Origin: Acorus gramineus | Taxonomy: Eukaryota > Streptophyta > Magnoliopsida > Acorales > Acoraceae | DNA: 64,000 bases | Reading direction: 5' to 3' | NCBI GenBank assembly: GCA_030737835.1 | Contig: CM060857.1 | Span: forward strand, 9,760,797 to 9,824,796 | In this document: positions 21,002 to 32,743 of the stretch, one piece after another | Position numbering within the stretch: position 1 is the stretch's first letter | How the letters are laid out: each line of letters starts with the position of its first letter | Translations under genes and position numbers: made by a program | Notes under the pieces: generated by a model | What the model saw: only the letters and a program-made list of their open reading frames with translations | Databases searched by the model: none | What the model was told of the DNA's origin: nothing

Positions 21002-22153
21002 GTGAAAGCCGATGAGGCCAGACCCGGTCCAGCCCAGCGGGTAGTGGAAGACCTGGAGAAGATCTTCCTCGACCCGCTCGAACCAGAAAAGTACTTCCTT
21101 ATCGGCACCGCGCTGGACCAGATTGAAAGAGCAAATTTGATCAAGTTGCTCCATGAACACGTGGATGTGTTTGCATGGAAGCCGTCAGAAATGCCTGGCA
21201 TCGATCCAACTATAATTTGCCACTGACTGTGTATCTCCCCTACAGTGCGACCCGTCAAGCAATGGCAGAGGCGCGTAGCTCCAATTCACGCCGAAGCCAT
21301 CAAAGAAGAGGTAGAGAAACTCCTCGCTGCTAGGTTCATTCGAGAAGTCCGGTATCCCGATTGGTTAGCCAACACGGTGGTAGTACCCAAGAAGAACGAC
21401 AAGTGGCGAGTGTGTGTCGACTTCACCGATCTGAACAGCTCTTGTCCGAAAGACAGCTTCCCCCTGCCAAAAATAGACCAGCTAGTAGATGCCTCCTCAG
21501 GAAATGAGTTGATGAGCTTCATGGACACATATTCGGGATATCATCAAATTCTAATGTACGAACATGAAGTGGAAAAAACGGCGTTCATTACCCCGATGGG
21601 CACCTACTGTTACAATGTTATGCCCTTTGGGCTAAAAAACGCTGGGGCAACATATCAGAGACTCATCACCAAGATGTTTGAGCAACAGATTGGCAAGACT
21701 GTGGAAGTTTATATAGATGACATGTTGGTAAGAAGCGACAAATGGGGCGACCATCTCAAGCATCTCAGGGCAGCTTTTGAAATTCTCCAGAACTATCGCA
21801 TTAAACTTAACGCGGCTAAGTGCTCTTTCGGGGTAGAATCAGGAAAGTTCCTTGGGTTCTTAACCACGCATCGGGGTATAGAAGCCAACCCCTATCAGAT
21901 CAAAGCTGTGCTCGAGATGAACCCACCAAGGAACATAAAGGAAGTTAAGAGGCTAACTGGGAGGTTGGCGGCTCTAAATCGGTTTATCTCTAAGGTGACT
22001 CAGAGAAATCTCCCTTTTTTCAGATTGCTTAGAAAAGCCAAAAAATTCGATTGGACCTCTGAGTGCCAGATGGCTTTTGAAGAACTCAAGAGGTATCTCG
22101 CATCGCCTCCGCTGCTAGTGAAGCCAAATCCAGGAGAGCAGCTGTACCTTTAG
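21002..22153 (+). pseudogene. gypsy reverse transcriptase
   Basis: After a linker with VFAWKPSEMPGID, the 302-codon frame at 21245-22153 holds the full RT: FIREVRYPDWLANTVVVPKK, WRVCVDFTDLNSSCPKDSFPLP, MSFMDTYSGYHQI, MPFGLKNAGATYQRL and the catalytic VYIDDMLV box, then the thumb with GFLTTHRGIEANP. The active-site aspartates are intact. An in-frame TAG at 22152 separates RT from RNase H, and a TGA near 21226 separates it from the linker. Confidence 0.9.
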
Positions 22154-23190
22154 ATGGCGGCCTCTGATCACGCAGTCAGCTCGGCCATCATAAAAGAACA
22201 CGAAGGAATACAGCGGCTAGTCTACTATGTCAACAAATCCTTGTGCGGACCAGAGTCTAGATACCTGTACCTAGAAAAGGTTGTCTATGCCCTTCTTATA
22301 TCATCCCGAAAACTCAAACATTACTTCGTCGCTCACTCGATTAATGTGGTGACTGATTATCCACTCAAGGTTATTCTTAAGAAGGCCAACTTCACTAGAC
22401 GAATGTTGAAATGGGCGATCAAGCTGTCTCCTTTTGACCTCCAGTACATTCCGAGGAGTGCAGTGAAAGGACAGGTAATCGCTGACATTGTAGCTGACTT
22501 GACCCCACAGCCCGACGAAGTGTTCATGATCAACAACCAGAAGGTCGAGGCTGGGCCCACATGGACCCTGAACGTCGATGGAGCATCTAACCGAAAAGGC
22601 GTAGGAACAGAACTGGTTTTAAGGAACAGTGACGGACTTTTGTTCGAACATGCCCTGAAATTAGGTTTTCAAGCGTCTAACAATGAAGCAGAGTACGAAG
22701 CCCTCATTGCAGGGTTGGAGCTCGCAATTCACCTCGGTGCCCAGGTCATTGACATCTACAGTGACTCACAGCTGGTAGTGTTTCAGAGCACCAGAGAATA
22801 TGAAACAAGGGATGAACGGATGATTGCATATCAGGAGAAGGTGTAGTTGTTGCTCTCCTGATTTGGATCGGCAAATATCCATCAGATAGAGAGAGAACTC
22901 AATGTTCAAGAAGATGCCTTAGCTAACCTAGCATCAGCCATCAGCGGAAAGCCGACTAGGAGCATTCAAATTGATTATTTAAAGATCCCGAGCATTAAAG
23001 AGCTGATCATATCTTAATGGTTGCCTGCGCGGAAGACTCACCCAACTGGATGACGGACATCAAACGGCACCTCTAAGAAGGATTCCTGCCAGAGAGTAAA
23101 TTCGAGGCCAGAAAGCTTAAGCAGAGGGCGGCCAAATTTTGGATGTCATCTATGGGAATCCTCTATAAAAGGAGTTTTCACGGACCTTAA
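22154..23190 (+). pseudogene. gypsy RNase H and second (plant/archaeal-type) RNase H, truncated pol
   Basis: The first RNase H segment has YVNKSLCGPESRYLYLEK and VVTDYPLK. The second starts WTLNVDGASNRKG and shows NNEAEYEALIAGLELA and IYSDSQLVV, the D-E-D catalytic pattern of the second RNase H in Tat elements. A TAG ends the frame at 22846, but coding resemblance (EDALANLASAISG) continues to about 23190. It stops at GILYKRSFHGP, the usual start of the integrase zinc-finger region. The following sequence is non-coding on this strand, so the integrase is deleted. Confidence 0.85.
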
Positions 23191-23542
23191 GAATGCAAGG
23201 GCGAGGCACAACAATGCAAGCCAAATCTATGGGAAAAATATAATCGTATAAGATAAGCGTAAACGCTCAACATAAGAAAAAGTTTGAAGTATAGAGTCAA
23301 GACAAAAAGACAAACTGTACGCGGAACGCAGCCCAAAAAAATTTTACAATAATAAAAATAAAAGCAAGATTGAAGCATTTGTTGGAACGAGAACAGAGAG
23401 GCGCCAGGAGGCACGCAGTGGCATCTTCTCACTGACGAGGGCGAGAAGTAGACAGTTCAGACCGAGCTGAGGCGCTCGGAGCATCCTCCACAAAGCGGCC
23501 ATAACGTCTCTCATAGAGAGAGAGAGAGATCGTACATATCTT

Positions 23543-24336
23543 TCAACTGGATCGAGGAGGGAAAGGCTTCACCACTTCGAGCAGCCATGTAACCAGCATG
23601 AAAAACAACAGAGAGTCGTTGAATCGCTCCTCCTCCTCCTCTTCGACAAGGCGCCTCAGCCTATCGAGCTCCCTCCCGGCGGCAGTGACGTGTCCCCAGG
23701 CTGTGAGACTAGCCCTGCGAGGAAGAGCAGGGGGCACCGCGAATTGAGTGTCTGTCAGAGGATAGTCGCCAGCCGTAGGCCGAGGGGGGCTGGGACTGAG
23801 GACACAATCGAGCGCCCTCAGTGGAGAAGAAGGAACTGGGGCCGCCACACTAGGCTCTCCAGCGGCCTCCGAAAAGCCCCAGGAATGCCCGGCATGATCT
23901 TCTGCTCGGGGAGACTCGCCCTTGTGAGCTCCTCCCTCTCCCTGGGCTTGCTCTCCTGAGGCCGCGGATGGGGAAGCTTGATGACTCAGGAAAGAGGGGG
24001 GAGTTGGATGATTCAGGGGATGGCCACCCCCGAGAAAAGCGTCTTCCTCCTCTTCTTCCTCCTCTTCAATCTGGATCGGGCGATTGTAAGGCACAGCCGA
24101 CCTAACCGCCACTATACGGCGACGATACAACCTCCTCAACACGCCCCCGCCGACGGACGTAGAGTTGGACGTCTCACCCCGAGAGGAGGGGGGGCTAGGA
24201 CGGGCATCCCTGCTTGAAGATGGTAGAGGGTTCGGAGCAGGCGCAACGTCAGGGTTGACAAAGGCCGCACCCAATAAAGATTTCCAGCTCCTCTCCCAGA
24301 AACTTAGGGCACAATCGATGTCCCCCATGCAGAGAC
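23543..24336 (-). pseudogene. Antisense ORF of the gypsy element, 3' half
   Basis: The minus-strand frame of 261 codons continues the ORF on the other side of the solo LTR. It begins with ALSFWERSWKSLLG, then a low-complexity Pro/Ser/Glu-rich region including an acidic run of nine residues (EEEEEEEED), then a short tail with a Glu-rich stretch. It ends within 10 bp of a GA-repeat tract at 23520-23530. A Pro/Ser tail fits C-terminal regions of these extra ORFs, though I recognise no domain in it. Confidence 0.6.
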
Positions 24337-27300
24337 TATCACGCCCTAAGGTGGCCGTCCCCGAGACGTGGCAATATATAAAGTATCAGCTATCAAGTAC
24401 AAGAGGTCAACAATGACTCCAATAAATAACACACAAACTGGAAAAGCAATGATAACTGATAACTCAACTGAAAAGTGGAAGCATAAAAAATCAATAAGTC
24501 TGTAAATCAAAAATATCATTACAGACTCGAATACACAATCAATGTCCTGTGAGAGCCAAGTCTAGTCTAAATAAAATACAACCTGTGCCACATGCACGAT
24601 TTACAATACATAAAATGACTCTAGGACTGCTGACAGCCTCGCACTCGCCACCCGCCGGACGGAACGCTCTACGCACATAAGACCACGCCACAGGGAAGCT
24701 CCAGCTCCACGCCCAACACTGCCCCTGTAAAAGAAACAGTACGCGAGGGGTGAGCTACAAGCTCAGTGAGTGGCTGGAAACCAATCACCATTACAACAGT
24801 TCAATACTAAAGCAATTTCCTTTCAAGGAAAACATGGGTGGAAACCCAATGGATAACAAGGTCACGCGGCGGCGCGACCAACCTCACCCTCACCCTCACT
24901 CCCGGAGGGAGACTCTTGGGACTCTTGGGGAGAGACCATACCGTTGGTCAAAGAGATGCGGAATTACTGGTCTATACAACACTACGGGATCATCTACATC
25001 GAGATAACTGCCCAACGATGTCCTTGAACATCGATACGTAACCGGACCCAACAACTATGGGAACGGACGAAAACGAATGGGTCACGCGGCGACGTGACTT
25101 CACCTCACCCTCACCCCTAAGGGTGACACAGGACTGTTGGAAGAAAACCTTTTGTTCTACACCCTTCGTCATCCGGTAGCCCTCTCCCGAGTAGCCTCTA
25201 CCTGGTATACTCCCATGATCAATACATCTACCGAACACATCGGTAGTACCTACAGGTGGGAGTCCTCTCTGTCAGGACAGCTTTAACGTCGGGTAGCTTC
25301 AACGTGGATCCGAAGAAGGGGAGAACGATTCCACGCTCGCAATATCATCCGGTAGCCCTCTCCTGCGTAGCCTCTACCTGTCGGCCTTCCACGATCGGTA
25401 CATCAGCCAGATGTGTACCGCGATACGCATCGGTAGCACCTACAAGTGGTGGCACCCAAACAGGACAGCTTCGACGCTGGGGTGTTTTGATGCACGACGA
25501 TGTCGGGAGGAAGCACCCCACGTTCGCAAAGCAAACCCTATGGGCTACGCTCGATAATCACATATCGATGATATCAAATACTCTTGTACTCCCACACGGG
25601 TGCGTCGCTCAGACGCGAGGGGTTACCTCTGCTCTCACGCAAAAATAAGCCCAAGGCATATAACCCAACAGGCGGTTCATATACGCGCCTAGCACGGGTA
25701 GGCCTAACTTAATGCCATAGCCACCGGTTTAACAAAACCGATACAACAAATGAATTCTCCTGAATTCCATTCAAGTGCATCACACAGATGCAGGGGCGAT
25801 TACATCGCTCGCGCACTAACTAATGAGGTACATCCCGACAGCGGGTCGTACCCACGCCTATTTCAGATAGGCCTAATTAGTTTTAACATGCGCATATATA
25901 TTATAGGAGAATTATATCTTAGTTATGTACATGAACTACATGCACGATAACATATCAATTAATTATAGGAATACTCCCTAACATGGATAGAAAGCATAAA
26001 CGATCTACATATACCACATACATATCATGCATGGCTAAATAATATGCATACAAGCGTGCAAGCATATAAGCATATCTCATACAAGCATACCTCATACAAG
26101 CATACTAGCATACAAGGTATACCCTAAAATGCGTTGGACATCACCAACTTAAAAGGGAAGGGTCAAGCGCGATCTCGCGCACTAACAGGTGCATGCCAAT
26201 ATTCCAAACGAACTTGAGTCGAGTAGGAAATCGCATCTACTTACTCAATTCATACAAAGGGAGAGGGCGAGAGAAAGCTCATCATCTCTTGAAGTTGGTC
26301 ATAACTTTTCCCCATTAGCATGGGCGCAAAAACTACACCACGCCCCCGAGTCTTATCACAAAGGAATATTAGGCATGTGCTCGTTATTAACCCAGACTTA
26401 ATCATGCTGGATATTCCAATTGATATGGTTGTATTACTCATAGGGACTACCTAAGGCATGCTTATTCTATACATTCATGAAAACACAGATCACACATGCC
26501 CATACATGAAGGGTGCATGCATACATAATAATTCACACATGAATATGATACATAGGCAAGTATATGGTAGAAAAGGTGGTTCTATGCAATATGCGAGCTA
26601 TACAAGCCTAGCATGCAAATATCTAGCATATTTAGGGTGCAAAGAAGCCCCATGGATGCGCGATGCACGACTACGTGCATCGAGCGCATCCCAAAGGGTT
26701 AGATCGAACCACTCACTGATGCCCGGATCGCCGCGCACCCCATCCAACGAGATTTGCAAGGTAAGGGCATCAGAATGGTGAGTATAACCACATTAAAACA
26801 CTTATAAATTAACTAGAAATGCCAAAGACTTAGACATGCACGCATACGGGCTCGCACGCATGCGAGCACGCACATACGCACGCATGCCCGAGTGCCCCAG
26901 CACCTACCCGAGCCCCTGGGTAGCCCCGCGCGTGCCCCTGCACGCGCGCGCGCCCACTGGCGCCCTGCCGCATGCCCAGGCGCGCCCAGACTCGCTGCCC
27001 CGTGCGCGTGCACGCGCCTGCCTGTGAGCGCGCCAAGACCCCTTTAACCCCTCCTTAACCCTCCCCAACCCTCCTCACACACCCTAACCCATTCATTTAT
27101 CATGCATGACCTCCCTAATACCCAAACATGCATAAAAACTCAAATAAAAAAAAGGGAAAACTTACCAAAAGAGAGGGGGAAGGGAAGGGGGAGATGTAGG
27201 GGCTCGCAAGCGCCTTGACCACCTCGACCACCACCACCACTACCACCACCTCCATCTTTGCTTCTCTTCTACTTGGCTGGCCAGAGGGAGAGGGGAAAAA

Positions 27301-27914
27301 TCAGGGGATCCACCATGGGAGGAGGAAAGGGAGGAGAAAACATCAACAACAACACATGCACAACTAACCTTGGACACTTCCTCTTCTTGCTCCACCATCT
27401 TCTCCTTCTCCTTCTTCACTTCATTGAGGCATAATATCAAACACTTGGGGAGTGTGTGAAAGAGAGAAAGAGAGCCAAAAAAAGAGGGAGACATAGGGAG
27501 TGGGAGAGAAAAAGTTCTCATTTGGGGGGGGGGGGGTGAGAACAAGATTGGGAGAGGGGGGTGAGTTTAGGGTTAGGGTCACCCACTCACATACCAAAAG
27601 ACCAAGTGGTTGCTTCACCACTAAGCAAAGGGGGGTAAGTTTACCAAAGGTGACCACATTCACCAAAATATCTAACACTATTCGACCAACTAAACCAGGA
27701 ACTCTCAAAACCCGGATACGGTTTGGAACTGCATATTTTTTAAAACGTTACCGGAATTCGATGAAATTTTTATGGGTACTATAAAACGGTACCAGAACCC
27801 ATAATATGCAGTTAGATTTTCAATCAGAGTACTCCAACTCCCGCAGGTAGCTAAAAGCTAAAATTTTAGCGACTCCGATCGAAAAATAAGGCTCCGAATG
27901 ACACAGGCATAACA
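24337..27914 (+). mobile_element. Solo LTR 2 (3.6 kb, TGTCACGCCCC family)
   Basis: Begins TATCACGCCCTAAGG (TG mutated to TA) and ends CATAACA. A perfect 5-bp target duplication GAGAC lies at 24332-24336 and 27915-27919. It shares the starting block and interior blocks with solo LTR 1 and 3, for example the CATCCGGTAGCCCTCTCC segment near 25170 and 25350, repeated within this copy. A GC-rich core lies at about 26830-27030. No internal retroelement sequence is present. It landed in the antisense ORF of the gypsy element, so it is younger than that element. Confidence 0.9.
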
Positions 27915-28489
27915 GAGACTCTCTTGAGGGGGACACGCATTAAGAGACGAGTCACCTGCAAAAGGAGGACGTTTAAAAAAAAAAGGAGCAAAACGGTTGA
28001 CGCCAGGAAGAAAGACCAACCGGATCCCAGGGGAGAGTCCCTCCAATGAAGTGGAACGCGAAGCGTGCAACCTTCGGGCGCCCATGCGCCTTGAATCTTG
28101 AAGAGTTTAGACCGCCAATCATAGACGAACTCTTGCGCATCCTTGTTCAGCTCCCGCGAAGCCGACCTCCACGCCAGGTAGAACATCTGACCTTCTCCAT
28201 TGAGGAACTTCAGCGCATAGAAGCTCCGCACCTCGCTCAGGCCGAGGTTGATGCCGCAAGCACGATTGAGGGCAGTAACTGCCATCAAGATGCGATAGGC
28301 GCTCGGGACAAGCTGGAGAGGGTGAAGGCCGAAGAAGCTCAGAAATTCCATTATCAGCAAAGATAACGGGAAGGTGATCATGCCAGCCTCAATCTGGCCA
28401 AAGTAGAGTAGGAGGGTTTCGGGGTCTGGTTGGGGGGGCATTTCCCCGGTATACTCCTCAACGACAAGGCTGTTAGGAAAGTTGGCCAT
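27915..28489 (-). pseudogene. Antisense ORF of the gypsy element, 5' half
   Basis: The minus-strand frame starts MANFPNSLVVEEYTGE and carries LLLYFGQIEAGMITFPL, FFGLHPLQLVPSAYRILMAVTALN and SFYALKFLNGEGQMFYLAWR. This is the pattern of the plant domain called putative gypsy-type transposon (PF04195), found in extra ORFs of Tat-lineage elements. Its role is unknown. The solo LTR at 24337-27914 cuts it, and the frame runs into LTR sequence at its 3' end. Bases 28500-28884 after it hold two long C tracts and no gene. Confidence 0.75.
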
Positions 28490-28884
28490 TTTAAGCAGGG
28501 AATAGGAGTGGAAAGATACGCTAGATAAAATCTACGAGAAAGAAAGTCCTATTGAAGTAAAAACTCAACAGCAGAAGAGCATGTATAAGGGATCGGGACC
28601 GGAACCCTAACCGCCACTGTCGATTCAGGAAGACGAGGCGGCAAAATTAAAATCTAGGAGTTATTCCCCCCCCCCCCCAGTGAGTGGTACTAAACGAAGA
28701 GGGCAACTCGAGAAAGTGACAAGTGTCGTAGGCACAAGTCATCGGGCCCAGCGCCCAAATCTAGTCGACGCGAAAGGCTTGGTAGGCAAGTCGTTCAGTC
28801 TAGCAGGCTTCCCCAGGTCAGTTCATCCGCCCCCCCCCCCCCCCCCAAGAAATTGAGAGCCCAAAAGAAGAGGGCATTTGTAAG

Positions 28885-29691
28885 TGACCGAATTAATCAA
28901 TGTCAAATAAGCACAAGGGCTGGGCTAGGAGCAGCCCCTTGTTGTTAAAAATGTGAGACAAAGGAAGGAGAGCCCATGGGCCCGAAACTTCACCAACGGA
29001 TCAGATAATCTCGCCTTCCTTCGAAGGTCGGGCAGATGATCAAGCCCAACCTTAAAAGGGCAACCATATGCTGATTAGTCTCAGGACGGGAGTCAAACAT
29101 TGCTCGACCTTAAGGTTAAGCCGACCAAAGGGTAGTGCCCAAGTAAAAGGCAGGTCGGCCATAGGGCCCTCCTCTGCAGAAGAACGGTTAGTGAAGGGAA
29201 TATTCCCTAACAGTGGAAAAGGACAGGTTGTCAGAAGAACGGTTATGGTATGATGATCCCTAGGAACCACATGTCCAAGGATCCTGAGGTCACGTGGAGA
29301 TTCCATATCATGATATGATCACCCCGCAAGGCCAAGCTCGGCACGCCCTTATGGAGTATAAAAGGGGAGACTTCCCCTCCTTTCGAAGGTATGCAAACAC
29401 TGACTCTCTCTCCTACTAAGACTCAAGGATTCTAAGTTCCTCTTCTTCCCTAGAGGGAGAGATTACTGACTTGAGCGTCGGAGGGGCGTTAGCCGACACC
29501 ACACTGGTGTGAGTTTCAGGTACCCAAAGCCGAAGGGGAAGGAAGGAGGAGCCAGACAATCAAGGAGGCTGCAGGCGGTGCTGAACTGACGCGAAGGGAA
29601 GGACCAGCCCACGCCATCTCAGGTCTACATCCAAAGCCCGGATCAGCGAAGATCCGGCCCAAAAGGGGAGAGCCGGATTTCATCCCCCACA
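28885..29691 (+). repeat. 3' LTR of the gypsy element
   Basis: Starts TGACCGAATTAATC and ends CCCCCACA. It is preceded by a purine-rich stretch with AAAAGAAGAGGG, which could serve as the polypurine tract, about 10 bp from the LTR. It carries its own TATAAAAG box. Roughly 30 substitutions separate it from the 5' LTR. Confidence 0.92.
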
Positions 29692-30700
29692 CATGGAAAA
29701 TGATAAGAAATTTTATTTAAATGTCTAAAATACATTTACTATTATATATATACTTGTAAAATTTATTTCTTTATCTATATCACAATAATAAAAAAAGAAT
29801 AAATTTTTTATAAATATTTAATGAATACAAATAAATAAAAAAAACCAATTATGTAATTAAACATATAATAATAGTAATTTTTCTAAATCAGCTAAATAAC
29901 CAATTTTATTAGTTAGGATTCAAAGGTATTGCTTTAGGCTTAAACCCACATCACACACCACATATTATACCAATTATAATAATATCTAAACCCATCTACA
30001 AAAATAAAAATTAAATTTAAAAATATAAATTAATATCTAATACATAGTTAAGATTTTTCACATCACATATAAAAATTATAACATAATTTTTTAGTTAAAA
30101 AATCAAAATGACTATATAAACCCATTATATGGGTAGTGGGAAAAAAAAGAGGAGGCTATTTATTTTAGAAGTGATATACATAGTAATTTCATTTTTTTTG
30201 TAAAGGGTATAATAGTAATTGAGGTGGATATTTTCCCCTTTCAGATAAATTTGTAAATCTTTTGAGAAAATGAATTTGAACTATATGAATTTTTTGGGCT
30301 ATGTTTCTACTCTCTCGATGACTGTATAGAAAAATGACACACAATAACTCACAATGACCAACTGTGCTTGATTGCCTGACTCTGCTTGATTGTGCCTTTA
30401 GAGTGTTATTGCGCGACCTCTTCATAGGCTGCCTATGTACCCCTTGGGAATCAAGTCACACGTAGTTCTTTTAATGCCCTTGTAACCTTCTTACCACTAA
30501 GTGTTTAGTGGGCTTTTTTTTCCAGAAAAACTCCCTTAGCATTTATGTTCCACGTCAATCCTTGATTACCCACGTTCTGCTGGTTGTGGGCATTAAATGC
30601 CACCTTGGCAGTTACATGCGTTAGTGGTCTTCTGACCGTTTCTTCACTCTGCTCGGGGACTCTTGAAATGCTCACCCATACGTTTCATAGCATGCCCGCA
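29692..30700. other. AT-rich interior of the DNA transposon, no gene seen
   Basis: Mostly A/T runs and simple words to about 30180, then unique-looking sequence of moderate GC to 30700. No open frame, RNA gene or known repeat was recognised. Confidence 0.5.
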
Positions 30701-30702
30701 AG

Positions 30703-30930
30703 GAGTAAGGTCAACTGACCAGATCTCGTGTCCGGTCGTGCCTTAGGCTACTTGCTTTCGATTAGTAAGATCGACCGACCAAACCTCGTGTCTGGTCGTG
30801 CCTTAGACTGCTCGTTTTTTAGGAATAAGATCGACCGACCAGACCTCATGTCTGGTCGTGCCATAGTCGTCTTTGAGGAGTAAAGTCGACCGACCAGACC
30901 TCGTGTCTGGTCGTGCCTTAAACTACTCAT
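30703..30930. repeat. Minisatellite of four ~60-bp units, each with a perfect or near-perfect hairpin
   Basis: Four units start at about 30707, 30767, 30827 and 30882. Each contains CGACCAGAC-CTCGT-GTCTGGTCG or a close variant, a 9-bp stem with a 5-nt loop. Units 1-3 each have one or more stem or loop changes; unit 4 is perfect. Spacers differ more than the hairpins. Confidence 0.8.
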
Positions 30931-31334
30931 TTCTAAGGTGCTTGATTGCCTGACTAGACCATGGATCTAATTGTGTTAGCATATTCGGGAGAGTCATCAT
31001 GACTAAGGCTTGAAACTCATATTTGCGGGTCCCACGGTAGGCCCACATCCGTCCTGATGTGACACGTCATCCCTGATATGACACATGTCGAGACGAGAAT
31101 TTTTACCTCCACAGTAATCTAATTTAGGATTTCTAGTGTAATTTGAGATTACCACCACAAAGGGTGGGAATCTGATTCTATCATATTTTCTCACATTGAT
31201 GAATTTTAATTCCAGTGGGGCCCACAATTACCATCAAGATTACCACCAACCAAACACTGGATTTTATAAACTTTCCTGGTAATCTCACGTGGAATCAAAT
31301 TCCATCTCAGAATGACACGAACCAAACGGGGTCA

Positions 31335-31432
31335 ATGGAAAAGTTAATGGTAGAGGGTGTAATTGCATGTTTTTAAAATACATGGGTGTTTTTGCATGTT
31401 TCAAAAACTTTAATGGGTCCGTGCATTTTATC
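31335..31432. repeat. Right outer inverted flank of the nested pile
   Basis: Inverted counterpart of 17435-17560; reverse-complement reading shows AAAATGCAC, GGACCCATTAAAG and ACATGCAATTACACCC in the same order as the left flank. Confidence 0.5.
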
Positions 31433-31614
31433 TTTTTATTATTATTATTTTCTGAGAGAGTTTTGATTCAGTAACCAAAGTATTTAAACAAGATAATGTT
31501 ATGAAAATAAGAAAATGTTAAAATAAGAAAATGTGATTCACATCTTTTAAAATCTTGGCAGTTCACGACCCTTTTGATTTTCTTAAACCAATTTTTAAGA
31601 TGTTGAAAAAAATT

Positions 31615-32743
31615 GGGGAGTTATATACCCACCCCATGCAATTAAAAAACCACCCCGTGATTAATCATTTTTATACCCAAAACTAAAGGAAAACCACCCC
31701 TATCAACCACACCCCAGTTTGAACCAAGCCCACCCCCTGTACTGTTCGACAAACGTAGTATCGATCGATGCTATATACGTCGACACTTCTAGTATCGAAC
31801 TAAAGGGTTACACAAATATATTTTTTGTTATAATATCGACACATATATTGTCGATATGTGTTAAATACATCGCCAAGTGGAATATTGATACTAGCAGATT
31901 GTTGAAAAATAAAAAAATAAGTATCGGTCGACGTATATGATGTCGCGAAAAATGCTAATAGCCAACAATGATAGTGTCGATTCCAACAGATAATTGCAAG
32001 CTACTTCTTATGGATATGCTTGAACTTCATCATCTCGAAAACTCGATTCCATGTCCTTAGAATAAGTTTTTCTATTGAAAGCTGTAGGTCGAATACGTTC
32101 CTTGGGAGTCATACTACACTGTAAAAAAATTAAGTAAATACTCAATCATATACAAGAAATTAAGAGTTATATACACATAAAATAAAAGAGTTATATTTTT
32201 CAAACTAACATCAATCACATATTTGAATAAAATGAGTCTTTGTTAGTTTATATTGTCAGTCTGGTTTGAATATAGATAAAAAAATAAATTATATCAAACT
32301 AATAATTAGGAAATGAATCAAAATCATTGATCAATGAGGATTTCAAATGACAAAATATAACTGAAAAAAAAAAACAAGAAGAAGATGTTAGTTTGAAAAG
32401 CATAACTCTTTTTATTTTTCAATAATCTGCTAGTATCGACACTCCGCTTAGCAACATATTTAACACATATCGACAATACATGTGTCGATATTATAACAAA
32501 AAAAAATGTTTGTGTAACCCTTCAGTTCGACACTAGAAGTATCGACGTATGTAGTATTGGTCGACACTAAGTTTGTCGAACACTACAGGGGGTGGGCTTG
32601 GTTCAAAATGGGGTGTGGTCGGTAGGGGTGGTTTTACACAATAGTATTTAGTCGGGGTGATTTTATAGGTTCTAAAAAATTGGTTGGATGGCTTTCCAAT
32701 TGAGGTTGTTTTTCACTAAACAGGGGTTTAAATAACCGTCCCC
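31615..32743. mobile_element. Foldback element, 1129 bp, Mutator-like 9-bp target duplication
   Basis: Inverted arms of about 330 bp (31615-31950 and 32400-32743) read alike on opposite strands. Shared words include AACCAAGCCCACCCCCTGTA, GTTCGACAAAC and TAATATCGACACAT. Ends are GGGG...CCCC. A perfect 9-bp target duplication AAAAAAATT flanks it (31606-31614 and 32744-32752). The arms contain many TCGA-centred palindromic words. No coding frame is present, so it is a non-autonomous element; 9-bp duplications with long arms fit Mutator-like foldbacks. Confidence 0.8.

Larger units (their letters stand above)
17843..29691 (+). mobile_element. Ty3/gypsy retrotransposon, Tat-like, integrase deleted
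   Basis: Two LTRs of 804 and 807 bp, about 4% diverged by eye and mostly at transitions, bound a plus-strand internal region. It holds a PBS, gag, protease, RT, two RNase H domains and, near the 3' end, a long antisense ORF. The second, plant/archaeal-type RNase H and the extra 3' ORF are hallmarks of the Tat lineage (RIRE2, Grande, Ogre relatives). The integrase is missing. Several in-frame stops (about 19208, 20532, 20679, 22152) make it inactive. A 3.6 kb solo LTR interrupts the antisense ORF. No matching 5-bp target duplication is visible (GCAAC on the left, CATGG on the right). Confidence 0.9.
17678..31333. mobile_element. DNA transposon with 23-bp TIRs, hosting the gypsy element
   Basis: The left end 17678-17700 (GACCACGTTTGGTTCGTGTC...) and the inverted right end 31311-31333 match at 22 of 23 positions. 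Subterminal sequence on both sides repeats ACCAAACA-like words and GGAATTACTTT / GGAATTTGATT stretches, typical of non-autonomous plant DNA elements. No transposase remains. I could not find a convincing target duplication, so the superfamily is open. The Ty3/gypsy element at 17843-29691 lies inside it. Confidence 0.55.

Noticed and set aside
29692..29700. Target duplication for the gypsy element
   Set aside because: Left flank GCAAC and right flank CATGG do not match, so I do not claim one.
30703..30930. Possible CRISPR-like spaced repeats
   Set aside because: The DNA is plant nuclear; units are imperfect, spacers are similar to each other, and there are only four.
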